Shown here: piece by piece, positions 53,718-62,580 of the stretch
Layout: each line of letters begins with the position of its first letter
Position numbering within the stretch: the stretch's first letter is position 1
From: Actinomycetota bacterium
GTDB lineage: Bacteria > Actinomycetota > Actinomycetes > Actinomycetales > Dermatophilaceae
DNA length: 64,000 nucleotides
Assembly (NCBI GenBank): GCA_020160805.1
Contig: JAIUPO010000001.1
Coordinates: forward strand, 62,001 to 126,000
Reading direction: 5' to 3'
Notes under the pieces: model-generated
Databases searched by the model: none
What the model was told of the DNA's origin: nothing
The model's input: only the letters and a program-made list of their open reading frames with translations
Translations under genes and position numbers: made by a program

Positions 53718-55088
53718 TTACAACCTCTCGAATCCTCGGACGCGCTCCCAGTCGGTGACGGCAGCATTGAAGGCGGCGATCTCGGTGTCGGCCGCGTGGA
53801 CATAGTGGTCGACGACGTCATCGCCGAAGGCGGCCCGTGCCACGGCGGAGGCGTCGAGCAGGTCGCGGGCCTCCTGCAGGGTCATCGGCACGTGGGCGAG
53901 GTCGGCTTCATACGCATTCCCGACGCACTCGGCTTCCAGAGTCAGACCTTCTCTCATGCCGTGCAGGCCCCCGGCGAGCATCGCGGCGACCGACAGGTGG
54001 GGGTTGACGTCAGCGCCCGGCACCCGGTTTTCGACCCGCAGCCCGGCGCCGTGGCCGACCACTCGCAGGGCGCAGGTGCGATTGTCGCTGCCCCAGGCCA
54101 CCGCGGTCGGCGCGAACGAGCCGACCTGGAATCGCTTGTAGGAGTTGATATTCGGCGCATAGTAGTAGGTGAGTTCGCGCATCGTGGCGAGCACGCCCGC
54201 CATGAAGGACTCGAACAGCTCACTCCGCCCGCCCGGGCGATCGTCGTCCGCGAAGACGATCGTGCCGTCATCCCCTCGCAGCGACAGGTGGATGTGGCAG
54301 GAGCTGCCTTCCCGCTCGTCATACTTCGCCATGAAGGTGATCGACTGGCCGTGCGCGGCCGCGATCGCCTTCGCGCCGTATTTGTAGACGGTGTGGTTGT
54401 CGCAGGTGCGCAGGGGCTCGTCATAGAGGAAGCCGATCTCGTGCTGACCCAGGTTGCACTCACCCTTGGCCGACTCGACATTCATGCCCGCGGCATACAT
54501 CTGGTTGCGGATGTCGCGCAGGACCGGCTCGACCTTCGCGCCGCCGAGGATCGAATAGTCGATGTTGTAGCGGTTCGCGCCCGTCAGCCCGATATAGCGC
54601 CGATCCCAGGCCGCGTCATAGGTGTCCTGGAAGAGGATGAACTCCAGCTCGGTCCCGCAGAAGGCGCCATAGCCCAGCTCGGCCGCGGCAGCCAGTTGCT
54701 TCTTGAGGATGGTGCGCGGCGACTGCGCGACCTCACCCGATCCGTCGAGCCAGGACAGATCGCACTGGATCAGCGCGGCATTCGGCTCGCCCGGCGTGCG
54801 CCGCAAGGTGTCGAGGTCGAGGTCGAAGAACATATCGCCATACCCCCGCTCCCAGGAGGTGAGCGCGTAGCCGGGCACGGTGTTCATCTCGACATCGACG
54901 GTGAGCAGGTAGTTGCACCCCTCCGTGCCATGGGCCAGGACGTGGTCGAGGAAGAAGCGCGCGTGCAGCCGCTTGCCCTGGAGCCGACCCTGCATGTCGG
55001 TGAAGGCCACGATGACGGTGTCGATTTCGCCGCTGTCGATCTCGGCTCGCAGCGTGTCCATCGTGAGCCGTGGTGCGCCTGTGCTCAT
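53718..55088 (-). CDS. Gamma-glutamyl-amine synthetase (glutamine synthetase-like, GlnA3/PuuA type)
   Basis: 456 residues, GS family. FTDMQGRLQGKRL, GTELEFILF with the metal Glu, SCHIHLSL, and RVVGHGAGLRVENRVPGADVNPHLSVAAMLAGG are preserved. The adenylylation tyrosine region of true GlnA is absent, and neighbours encode PuuD, ALDH and a FadR regulator, so it likely ligates glutamate to an amine such as a polyamine or ethanolamine. It overlaps the GntR regulator by 4 nt. Substrate choice is inference. Confidence 0.85.
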   Translation of the reverse strand: MSTGAPRLTMDTLRAEIDSGEIDTVIVAFTDMQGRLQGKRLHARFFLDHVLAHGTEGCNYLLTVDVEMNTVPGYALTSWERGYGDMFFDLDLDTLRRTPGEPNAALIQCDLSWLDGSGEVAQSPRTILKKQLAAAAELGYGAFCGTELEFILFQDTYDAAWDRRYIGLTGANRYNIDYSILGGAKVEPVLRDIRNQMYAAGMNVESAKGECNLGQHEIGFLYDEPLRTCDNHTVYKYGAKAIAAAHGQSITFMAKYDEREGSSCHIHLSLRGDDGTIVFADDDRPGGRSELFESFMAGVLATMRELTYYYAPNINSYKRFQVGSFAPTAVAWGSDNRTCALRVVGHGAGLRVENRVPGADVNPHLSVAAMLAGGLHGMREGLTLEAECVGNAYEADLAHVPMTLQEARDLLDASAVARAAFGDDVVDHYVHAADTEIAAFNAAVTDWERVRGFERL

Positions 55089-55870
55089 CGTGATCCTTTC
55101 TCCCGGCGTGGTCCGATCAGGCCGCGCAGCAGCGCGGCGGTGGCTTCACAGTGTTCGCCCATCGCGATGCGGGCGGCCTCGGGCTGGCCGCCGAGGATCG
55201 CCTCGACGATGGCATCGTGCTGGTCGTTGGAGTGCTCGATATTGTTGCGCAACAACGGGATTGCGCTCAGCAGCTCATGCAGGGTGGCCTGGGCCCGGGT
55301 GACCGAGTCGACGAGCATCGGTGATCCGGCGAGCGCGGCGATGGCCAGATGCAGCCGGCTGTCGGCCACCCGATGGGCGGCATTGTCCGGCGCCTCGCGA
55401 ACCGCTCGGCAACTCGCCGCGAGCCACGCGCGTTCGTCCGCGGTCAGGGTGCGTCGCGCCGCGAGTTCCGCCGCGCCCGGCTCGACAACTCCGCGGAAGT
55501 TCAGGGCGTCCTCGACGTCGATGCCATCGGCGACTTCCGTCCCTGCGGCACCGGGTTCGGTGCCGGCATAGGTCACCCAGGTGCCGCCGCCACGACCGCG
55601 CCGTGTCGCGACGAAACCCGCCTCACGTAGGGCGGCGATGGCCTCGCGCAGGGTGTTGCGCGAGACGCCCAGCCGCTCGGCGAGTTCGCGTTCCGGCGGC
55701 AGTGCCTGTCCACGGGTGAAGACGCCCAAGCGGATCGCCGTCGCGAGTTGCTCGATCGTCACCTCGAAGGCGTTGCCGGATACGGGCCGCAGCACCGCAT
55801 CGGGCAACGCAAGACCAGCCGGGCCGGCCGGATCGGGCGGCGGCGCCGACAGAGCACGTGCCGCCGTCAT
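55085..55870 (-). CDS. GntR/FadR-family transcriptional regulator
   Basis: 261 residues. The N-terminal winged helix reads LPPERELAERLGVSRNTLREAIAALREAGFV. A C-terminal all-helical FCD ligand domain follows, with DSRLHLAIAALAG and EHSNDQHDAIVEAI contributing metal-type His residues. It probably represses the amine-catabolism operon in which it lies, releasing on binding of a pathway acid. It overlaps both neighbours by 4 nt. A candidate operator is the inverted repeat at 60907-60936. Confidence 0.9.
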   Translation of the reverse strand: MTAARALSAPPPDPAGPAGLALPDAVLRPVSGNAFEVTIEQLATAIRLGVFTRGQALPPERELAERLGVSRNTLREAIAALREAGFVATRRGRGGGTWVTYAGTEPGAAGTEVADGIDVEDALNFRGVVEPGAAELAARRTLTADERAWLAASCRAVREAPDNAAHRVADSRLHLAIAALAGSPMLVDSVTRAQATLHELLSAIPLLRNNIEHSNDQHDAIVEAILGGQPEAARIAMGEHCEATAALLRGLIGPRREKGSR

Positions 55871-58340
55871 CGTCGTCCTTCTCCCTCATCGGGGCGCACT
55901 TTGTGCCCATCCGGATCGTATGGCGCCCGGAGACTGACGCTGATGGGCACCCGGCGTCCGGCGAGGTCCACGTCATACCTCCCCGCTTGGATCCACTCGG
56001 TCCTGGCCATTGCCTCGCCGCCCGGGCCGATCAGGGCCAACCCGACGGCGCTGCCAACACTGGCCCCCCAGGCCGCGCTGGTCACCTGCCCCACGGGCTC
56101 GCCATCACGGCGCACGAGTTCCCCGCCCCAGAGGTATGCCGTGCCCTCCCCCGCCGTGAACGACACCACGCGCCGCCGAGGACCGGCCGCCCGGCGGGCC
56201 TCGAGCGCCGACCGGCCGAGGAAGTCGATGTCCGTGCGCAATTTGCACGCGAAGAGCAGGCCAGCCTCAACGGGTGTCAGGTCGGGCGTCAGTTCGCGGG
56301 CGAAGGCGCGATAGCCCTTTTCTAGTCGGAGCGCGTCGATGGCGTAGTAGCCCGCAGGTCTGGCACCGAGGGCTTCCCCGGCCGCCGTGAGGGCGGCATA
56401 CACCGCCGGTGCATCGCCGGTGGGGACGTAAACCTCCCACCCCAGTTCGCCCACATAGGTGATCCGCGTGGCGCGCACGGTCACGCCGGCGAGCCGAATC
56501 CCCTGGCTGGTGCCGAAGGGAAAGGCGTTGTCGGACAGATCATCCGGCGAGCAGGTCGCCAGCAGGTCGCGGCTTCGCGGCCCCATGACTCCGATGACGG
56601 CCAAGGCGTCGGTGACGTCCTCGACGTGCCATGCGGTGCTAGCCGGAGCATTACGACGCAGCCAATCGAGATCGCGAACCGTGGTCGCGGCGCTGCTGAC
56701 CATCAAGAAGGCATCGTCACCGGTCCGGGTGACGGTGACATCGGCCTCATAGCCGGCGCGCGAGTTGAGCATCGGCGTATAGACCGGGGTCCCGACGGGC
56801 ACGTCAATGTCGTTGGCGCACAACCATTGCAGCGCGGCCAGTGCGTCACGGCCGCTGATGAGGTACTTGCTGAACGAGGTCTGCTCGAAGAGCGCGACCC
56901 GTTCGCGAGTCGCGATCTGCTCGGCCACGCACCAGTCCACCCAGGCCGGCCGCTCCCAGCGGTAGTCCAGGACGGCGGGCACCCCCAGGGGCGCGAAGAC
57001 ATTGGCGCGCTCCCAGCCATTGCGCGTCCCGAGAACCGCATTCTGGGCGACGATGGCCTCATGCAGCGGCGACATCCGTTGCGGCCGTGCCGATTCCATC
57101 TCCCGGTTGGGCCAGGGCACGGAATAGTGCAGACCGAGCACCTCTGCGACCCGGGCTCGCAGCCAGCGGTTGTCGCCCTGCAAGCTCGAGAAGCGCCGAA
57201 TGTCGGCGGACACCAAATCCATCGTGGGTTCGCCCGCGACGATCCACTCGGCCAGGGCCATCCCGGCCCCGCCGGCCGAGGCGATGCCCACCGAGTTGAA
57301 GCCCGCGGCGACGTAGAAGCCGTCCACCTCCGGCGCGGCCCCGATGAGGAATTGGTTGTCCGGAGTGAATGACTCGGGGCCGTTGTAGAACTTGCGAATC
57401 CCCGTCTCGGCCAGCACCGGCAGCCGGTGCACCGCGGAATCCATGAGGATCTCGAAGTGCTCCCAATCTTCCTCCAGGAGTTGGAATTCGTAGGGGTATG
57501 GCAGTTGGTCGGGCGCCACCCACGGCTTGGCTTCGGGCTCGAAACCTCCGACGAGCAGACCCCCGACTTCTTCCTTGACATAGGTGTAGCCATCGGGATC
57601 GCGCAGGATCGGCAGGTCCCGATGGACACCCTCGATCTGGCCGGTGACGACATAGAAATGCTCGGCCGAGTGCAGCGGCACGGTGACCCCGGCCAGGGCA
57701 CCGACGGCCTTGGCCCATTGGCCGGCGCAGTTGACGACATACTCCGCCTCGATATCGCCGGCATCCGTGCGCACGCCCGTCGCCCGCGGATGGCTGCCCC
57801 GTTTGTCGAGCAGCACGTCGGTCACCCGGACGCGTTCGTGGATGCGCACCCCGAGCTGGCGAGCGCCTGCGTCAGGTCGGCTGGATTGGCCCGTCCGTCG
57901 CCGGGCAGCCAGATGGCGCCGAGCAGGTCGTCGGTGCGCAGCAGCGGATAGCGGTCGGCCGCCTGGGCCGGCGTCAACGGTTCACACTCCAGGCCGTATG
58001 CCGCGGCGCTGGCGATCGTGCGCTGCAGCTGCACCATTCGCTCGGGGGTCCGCGCGACGGTGACTCCGCCACATACGCGATAGCCGGTGCCGAGCCCGGT
58101 CTCGGCTTCGAGCCGGCCATAGAGCTGAGTGGAGTACTGCACGAGCCGGGTGCTCGCCTCGCTCGCGCGCAGCTGACCGACGAGCCCGGCCGCATGCCAG
58201 GTCGTGCCGCAGGAAAGCGTTCCCTGTTCCAGCAGAACGACATCCGTCCACCCGAGGTGGGCGAGGTGATACGCGACGGAACACCCGATGACCCCGCCGC
58301 CGATGATGACGACACGGGCGCGGGCCGGCAGCTCAGTCAT
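55867..58340 (-). pseudogene. Dimethylglycine/sarcosine dehydrogenase-like flavoprotein with GcvT domain, frameshifted
   Basis: Two frames together make one protein of about 820 residues. The first starts at ATG 58340 with the FAD motif VVIIGGGVIGCSVAYHLA and the flavin-linking region GTTWHAAGLVGQLR. Near 57845 the frame shifts within LTQALA-x-LGVRIHE. The second frame carries the rest of the DAO oxidase domain (YVVNCAGQW, YVAAGFNSVGIASAGG) and the C-terminal GcvT/aminomethyltransferase domain. Intact enzymes oxidise N-methyl amines and pass the one-carbon unit to tetrahydrofolate. Either a short deletion between CTCG microrepeats or a sequencing error explains the shift. The start overlaps the kinase gene by 8 nt. 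Confidence 0.85.
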
Positions 58341-59247
58341 CGCGGCTCGCCGATCCCACCGTCAGCAGGCGATCGAAATCCGCGTCATTCAGCTGCGCCA
58401 CGGCCCGCTCGAATTTCTCCATCGCCCAGCCGTCGAAGTCGAAGTCGAGCGGATTCGTTCGCGCCGAGATCAGGCCCCAGAGCGTCCAGGCATAGGCACT
58501 CGCGATCTGCCAGAGGCGGGCGCGGGCGACCAGGGGCTCGTCCTCGCGCCCGTAGTAGTGACGGGTGAGCTCGATCAGCTGCTCATCGCCGAGGTGGTTC
58601 TCCTGCGCGAGATTCCCCAATTCGAAGGCCGGCTCGTTGTTGCCGGAATATTCGAAGTCGATCAGCCAGAGGCGTTCGCCATCATCGAGGAGGTTCGCCG
58701 CGAGCAGGTCGTTGTGGCACGGCACCCGCGGTTCCGGAGCAGTGCGAAGAGCTGCACGCAAGCGGCCCGCGCGAGGGGCCAGCTCGTCATACCCGGGAAC
58801 GACCGGCCACCGGTGATCGGCAAGCAGCTGGCGATAGCGCTCCTGGGTGGTGAACATGTCGAAGTCGCCCGCGAAGGCTTGCGCGCCGTGCCGCCTCCGC
58901 AAGAGCTTCGCGATCGCCGGCAGGTTGTCGGCAACATCCTTTTCGTCGAAGGTGCGCGAGGGAACATAGGCCACCGCGAGGATGCCGGCCCCCGCGACAT
59001 AGTCCACGACCCCGGGCGCCACACCGGCGGCCACCGCTCGGGAAGTGTTGACGAACTCCACCGCCCGATCAATCGTCAGCAGGCCCGCGTGGGTCGGGGA
59101 CAGGCGAACGACCATGTCCCGGTCTCCTTGGTGCACAAGGATATTGACATTCGTCAGGCCGCCAGTGAGGTAGTCGGCGGTGAACTGCCCACCCCGCAGG
59201 GCGGGCAGTTCACCGAGCCGGGCTTGGTGCTCCAGAGCAATGCTCAG
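58333..59247 (-). CDS. Choline/ethanolamine kinase-like phosphotransferase, apparent CTG start
   Basis: The APH/choline kinase fold is clear: CHNDLLAANLLDDGERLWLIDFEY near residue 170 holds the catalytic Asp/Asn and metal Asp. The ATP-loop part LTGGLTNVN lies upstream of the first ATG/GTG of the frame, so those starts (59136 and below) would cut an essential loop. In frame, CTG 59247 shares CTGA with the permease stop and yields MSIALEHQARLGELPALRGG. It is 304 residues with that start. It may phosphorylate an amino alcohol taken up by the permease. A 13-bp hairpin lies within its first codons. Confidence 0.75.
   Translation of the reverse strand: MSIALEHQARLGELPALRGGQFTADYLTGGLTNVNILVHQGDRDMVVRLSPTHAGLLTIDRAVEFVNTSRAVAAGVAPGVVDYVAGAGILAVAYVPSRTFDEKDVADNLPAIAKLLRRRHGAQAFAGDFDMFTTQERYRQLLADHRWPVVPGYDELAPRAGRLRAALRTAPEPRVPCHNDLLAANLLDDGERLWLIDFEYSGNNEPAFELGNLAQENHLGDEQLIELTRHYYGREDEPLVARARLWQIASAYAWTLWGLISARTNPLDFDFDGWAMEKFERAVAQLNDADFDRLLTVGSASRDD
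59178..59215. repeat. Strong inverted repeat at the start of the kinase gene
   Basis: 13-nt perfect arms CGGTGAACTGCCC (59178-59190) and GGGCAGTTCACCG (59203-59215) enclose 12 nt. It lies 30-70 nt after the permease stop, where an intercistronic attenuator or mRNA-stabilising hairpin would be expected, yet inside the conserved kinase N-terminus. Confidence 0.7.
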
Positions 59248-60904
59248 GAGTCGGCCCGCCGCTCATGTACTTCGCCGCCATGTGCTGATTGCCCGTGCTG
59301 CTCGTAGCCGATCTCGTCCGAGGAAGAGACACCTGCCGGCAGATCCACGGTGGTCTTGGGACCGGTGAACCACTTGCGCGCCGACACCTGCCACCAGATC
59401 GCGAGCACGATGAGCGATCCGATCGTCAGGACGGGCGCGTAGTTGACGTACTTGAAGTGGACGTTCTCGTTGCCCGGGACGGCCGCCGGGGTGAAGGGCA
59501 GGATGAAGCAGATGCAGATGATGGCGATCTCGATGACGGCCACCAGGTTCATCCACTTGTACTTCGCGCCATTGGTCCACGACCCCGGGCGGAAGGCATC
59601 GCCCATCTTCCAGCGCAGCCAAATCGGGACAAGGAACGCGAGATAGAGGCCGATGACCGCGACCGAGACCACGGCATAGAACGCGACCGGAACGATGAGC
59701 GGCTCCGCCTCGGTGCCGAGATTGACCTGGACGAGCGCCGGGAGGGTGATGATCGCGCTGACGACGGCGGCAAGAAGCACGGCATTCGCCGGCACCTTGC
59801 TCGCGGAGAGTTTCGACCACAGGCGCGAGCCGGGGACCGCCCCGTCTCGGCTGAACGCGAAGGTCATCCGGGAGGCGCTCGTCATACACGCCGTCGTGCA
59901 GAAGAACTGCCCCGCGGCCGAGATGAACAGGATGAGGGAGGCCCACGACTCGTTCATTGACTGCGTGAAGATGTAGGCCACGCCGCCACCGCCGACGCTC
60001 GCATTGTCCGGCTTGCCGTCCGCGCCATTCGGGACCGCGAAGAGGAAGCACAGCAGGAGGATCCAGCCGCCGATGGCGGAATAGAAGATGGACTGCCAGA
60101 TGCCCTTGGCTGCGGCCTTGGCGGCCGACGAGGTTTCCTCGGACAGGTGGGCCGAGGCGTCAAAGCCCGTGATCGTGTATTGGGTCAACAACAGACCCAA
60201 TGGCAGCACAAGGAACCAGTACTTCGCCGTGTCGGTCGAGCCGCCGGAGTAGCCGGAATTGTTGAAGCGCTCGGTGAAGACATAGCTGAAGCTCTGGTGG
60301 TGGTCGGGCACGATGATCAGGATCGCGATGATCAGCGCCGCACCGAAGACGTGCCACCACACCGAGATGTTGTTCATGATCGCCATCAGGTGCCCGCTGA
60401 AGATGTTGAGCACGGCCGCCAAGGCCAGGACGACGACGAAGATCAGGAAGACTCGGGTCAGCGAGTAGCCCTCCGCGTACGACGCCGAGAAGGTGCTCAG
60501 GGTCAGGTCGATGAAGGTGGCGCAGCCATAGGCCACCGAGGCCGTAACCGCAATCAAGCCAATGAGATTCAGCCAGCCCGTGAAGAATCCAGCGCGCGGC
60601 CCGCCCATCTTGGCCGCCCACCAGTAGATGCCACCGGAAGTTGGATAAGCCGACACCAGCTCCGACATCGTGAAGCCGATGATGAGGATGAACATCGAGA
60701 TGATCGGCCAGCCCCATGAGATGGCGATGGGACCACCATTGTTGAAGCCCTAGCCGAAGGTCGTGAAGCAGCCGGCCAGAATCGAGATGATCGAGAACGA
60801 GATGGCGAAGTTCGAGAAGCCGGACCAGCTTCGCGAGAGTTCCTGCTTGTAGCCCAATTCCGCGAGGAGGTGTTCGTCCTCGCTCAGGTGGAACTATCCG
60901 ACAT
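59244..60904 (-). pseudogene. APC-superfamily amino acid/amine permease with amber codon and damaged start
   Basis: About 540 residues of an APC permease with twelve spans are recognisable, including GYKQELSRSWSGFSNFAISFS at the N-terminus, SELVSAYPTSGG and FDASAHLSEETSSA. In TTFG-stop-GFNNGG a TAG (60752-60750) replaces a residue that is often Gln in relatives. Upstream, ATG 60904 (MSDSS) is in another frame; the permease frame itself has no ATG or GTG start, only a TAG at 60896 and then CTG AGC GAG. The part from ATG 60695 (483 residues) could be made alone but would lack the first span. It heads the island operon. Confidence 0.85.
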
Positions 60905-60906
60905 AC

Positions 60907-60936
60907 CCAACTCCATTCGAAATGGTGCGAAGTTGG
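60907..60936. promoter_or_regulatory. Nested inverted repeat upstream of the amine-catabolism operon
   Basis: The outer arms are CCAAC (60907-60911) and GTTGG (60932-60936). The inner near-palindrome is CCATT-cga-AATGG (60913-60925). It lies 3-32 nt upstream of the damaged permease start, a position suited to a repressor such as the GntR protein at 55085. Confidence 0.5.
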
Positions 60937-60996
60937 ACCGATGCTAGCGACGGGGCTGCCTCGTGAGAAGAGGCGAAAGGAAACTTTATGCGTCCT

Positions 60997-62046
60997 TTAG
61001 ACGCGTGCGGCGATGGCGTCACCGATCGCCGTCGTCGATCGGACGTTGCTGCCGCGCTCGGCCAGGTCGGCGGCGACCGCCGCCTCGACGCGCGCACTGT
61101 GCTCCGTGAGGCCGAGGTGGTCGAGCATCATGGCCACCGAGAGGATCGTCGCCGTCGGGTCAGCCTTGCCCTGGCCCGAGATATCCGGCGCCGAACCGTG
61201 GACCGGCTCGAACATGCTCGGCGCGGTGCGCTCGGGGTTGATATTGCCGCTGGCCGCAAGCCCGATGCCACCGGCGATCGCCGCCGCGATGTCGGTGATG
61301 ATGTCGCCAAAGAGGTTGTCGGTGACGATGACATCGAAGCGGCCCGGGTCGGTCGCGAGGAAGATCGTTGCGGCGTCGACATGCTGGTAGCCGATCTCGA
61401 CGTCCGGGAATTCCGCGCCGACCTCGTCGACGGTGCGACGCCACAGGTGTCCGGCGTTGACGAGGACGTTGTGCTTGTGGACCAACGTCAGGTGCTTGCG
61501 GGGCCGCGCCTGGGCCCGGGCGAAGGCGTCGCGCACCACGCGCTCGACACCGAATCGGGTGTTGACGCTGACCTCGGTCGCGATCTCGTTCGGGGTGCCC
61601 ACTCGCACGGCGCCACCATTGCCGACATAGGGCCCCTCGGTGCCCTCGCGGACAACGACGAAGTCGATGCCCTGCGGCGCGACCCGCTCAACCGCCAGCG
61701 GGCTGGCAACCCCCGGATAGAGCCGAGCAGGGCGCAAGTTGACATAGTGGTCGAGGGCGAACCGCAGCGGCAGCAGCACCCCGCGTTCCAGGACGCCACT
61801 GGGCACGCTCGGGTCGCCGATGGCGCCCAGCAGGATCGCGTCGTGACCGCGCAGCTCGTCAATCACGCTGTCCGGCAACGTCTCTCCGGTCGCGTGCCAC
61901 CGGCGCGCGCCAAGGTCGTAGTCGGTGGCCGCGGCCTTGACGCCCACGGCATCAAGGACCTTTAACCCTTCGGCAACAACCTCGGGACCGATGCCGTCCC
62001 CCCCGATGACGGCGAGCGAAAAGGACGTGGATGCAGAGCTGGCCAT
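60997..62046 (-). CDS. leuB: 3-isopropylmalate dehydrogenase
   Basis: 349 residues, NAD-dependent. [74 protein letters not shown] and [19 protein letters not shown] are all present. It makes 2-oxoisocaproate precursor in leucine synthesis. ATG 62046 ([17 protein letters not shown]) fits the family start. It stands alone, since the conserved neighbour ilvE is separated by the island at 49962-60904. Confidence 0.96.
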   Translation of the reverse strand: MASSASTSFSLAVIGGDGIGPEVVAEGLKVLDAVGVKAAATDYDLGARRWHATGETLPDSVIDELRGHDAILLGAIGDPSVPSGVLERGVLLPLRFALDHYVNLRPARLYPGVASPLAVERVAPQGIDFVVVREGTEGPYVGNGGAVRVGTPNEIATEVSVNTRFGVERVVRDAFARAQARPRKHLTLVHKHNVLVNAGHLWRRTVDEVGAEFPDVEIGYQHVDAATIFLATDPGRFDVIVTDNLFGDIITDIAAAIAGGIGLAASGNINPERTAPSMFEPVHGSAPDISGQGKADPTATILSVAMMLDHLGLTEHSARVEAAVAADLAERGSNVRSTTAIGDAIAARV

Positions 62047-62166
62047 ACCCGCGAGCCTAGGCGCGCGTCTTGTGATGCGGACCGCTCGTCCCAGATCGCG
62101 GAACCTTCGGCCAACGGCGGCGCGCTGCCGGTCTCGGACCTGGGAAATGGCAGCGCCACCCTCCAA

Positions 62167-62209
62167 TTGACAACCGCCGCGTTCTTTGGTTCATTAGTCA
62201 TGTAACTAA
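62167..62209 (+). promoter_or_regulatory. Promoter with overlapping YtrA/GntR operator
   Basis: TTGACA (62167-62172) with a 17-18-nt spacer to TTCATT/TCATTA (62190-62196). A 16-bp near-palindrome with TTAGT and ACTAA arms (62194-62209) overlaps the -10 and transcript start. AAGGAGG at 62212-62218 serves the GTG 62224. Confidence 0.65.
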
Positions 62210-62223
62210 CTAAGGAGGCAGGT

Positions 62224-62580
62224 GTGATCGACGGCCCACGACCGATCTTCGTCGAACTTGCCGACGCCATAGCGGACGACATCCTCGTCGGGACCTACCC
62301 ACCCGACGCGCAAGTCCCCTCGACCAACGAACTGGCCGCGCACCACCGCATCAATCCGGCCACGGCCGGCAAAGCGCTCAACCGCCTCGTCGACGAAGGC
62401 CTGCTCGTCAAGCGCCGCGGCTTGGGCATGTTCGTGGCGGACAACGCCCCCGAGTTGCTCCGCAAGCGACGTCTCGACGACTTCGAGGCCCAGTTCATCG
62501 CGCCTCTACGGACCGAGGCGCAACGCCTTGGCATCTCCTACGCAGAACTCCACGCCCTCCTCGATAAGGACCACTCATGA
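62224..62580 (+). CDS. GntR-family regulator, YtrA subfamily
   Basis: 118 residues. The winged helix covers VPSTNELAAHHRINPATAGKALNRLVDEGLLV, and the short C-terminal helical tail is characteristic of YtrA regulators. These bind next to their own promoter and control a downstream ABC transporter. The stop overlaps the ATPase start by 4 nt (ATGA). The palindrome at 62194-62209 is the likely operator, implying autorepression. Confidence 0.9.
   Translation: MIDGPRPIFVELADAIADDILVGTYPPDAQVPSTNELAAHHRINPATAGKALNRLVDEGLLVKRRGLGMFVADNAPELLRKRRLDDFEAQFIAPLRTEAQRLGISYAELHALLDKDHS

Noticed and set aside
53367-55571. Plus-strand open frame of 734 codons
   Set aside because: It lies antisense to the GS-like and GntR genes, whose conserved motifs are unmistakable on the minus strand. 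Long antisense frames are expected at this GC content.
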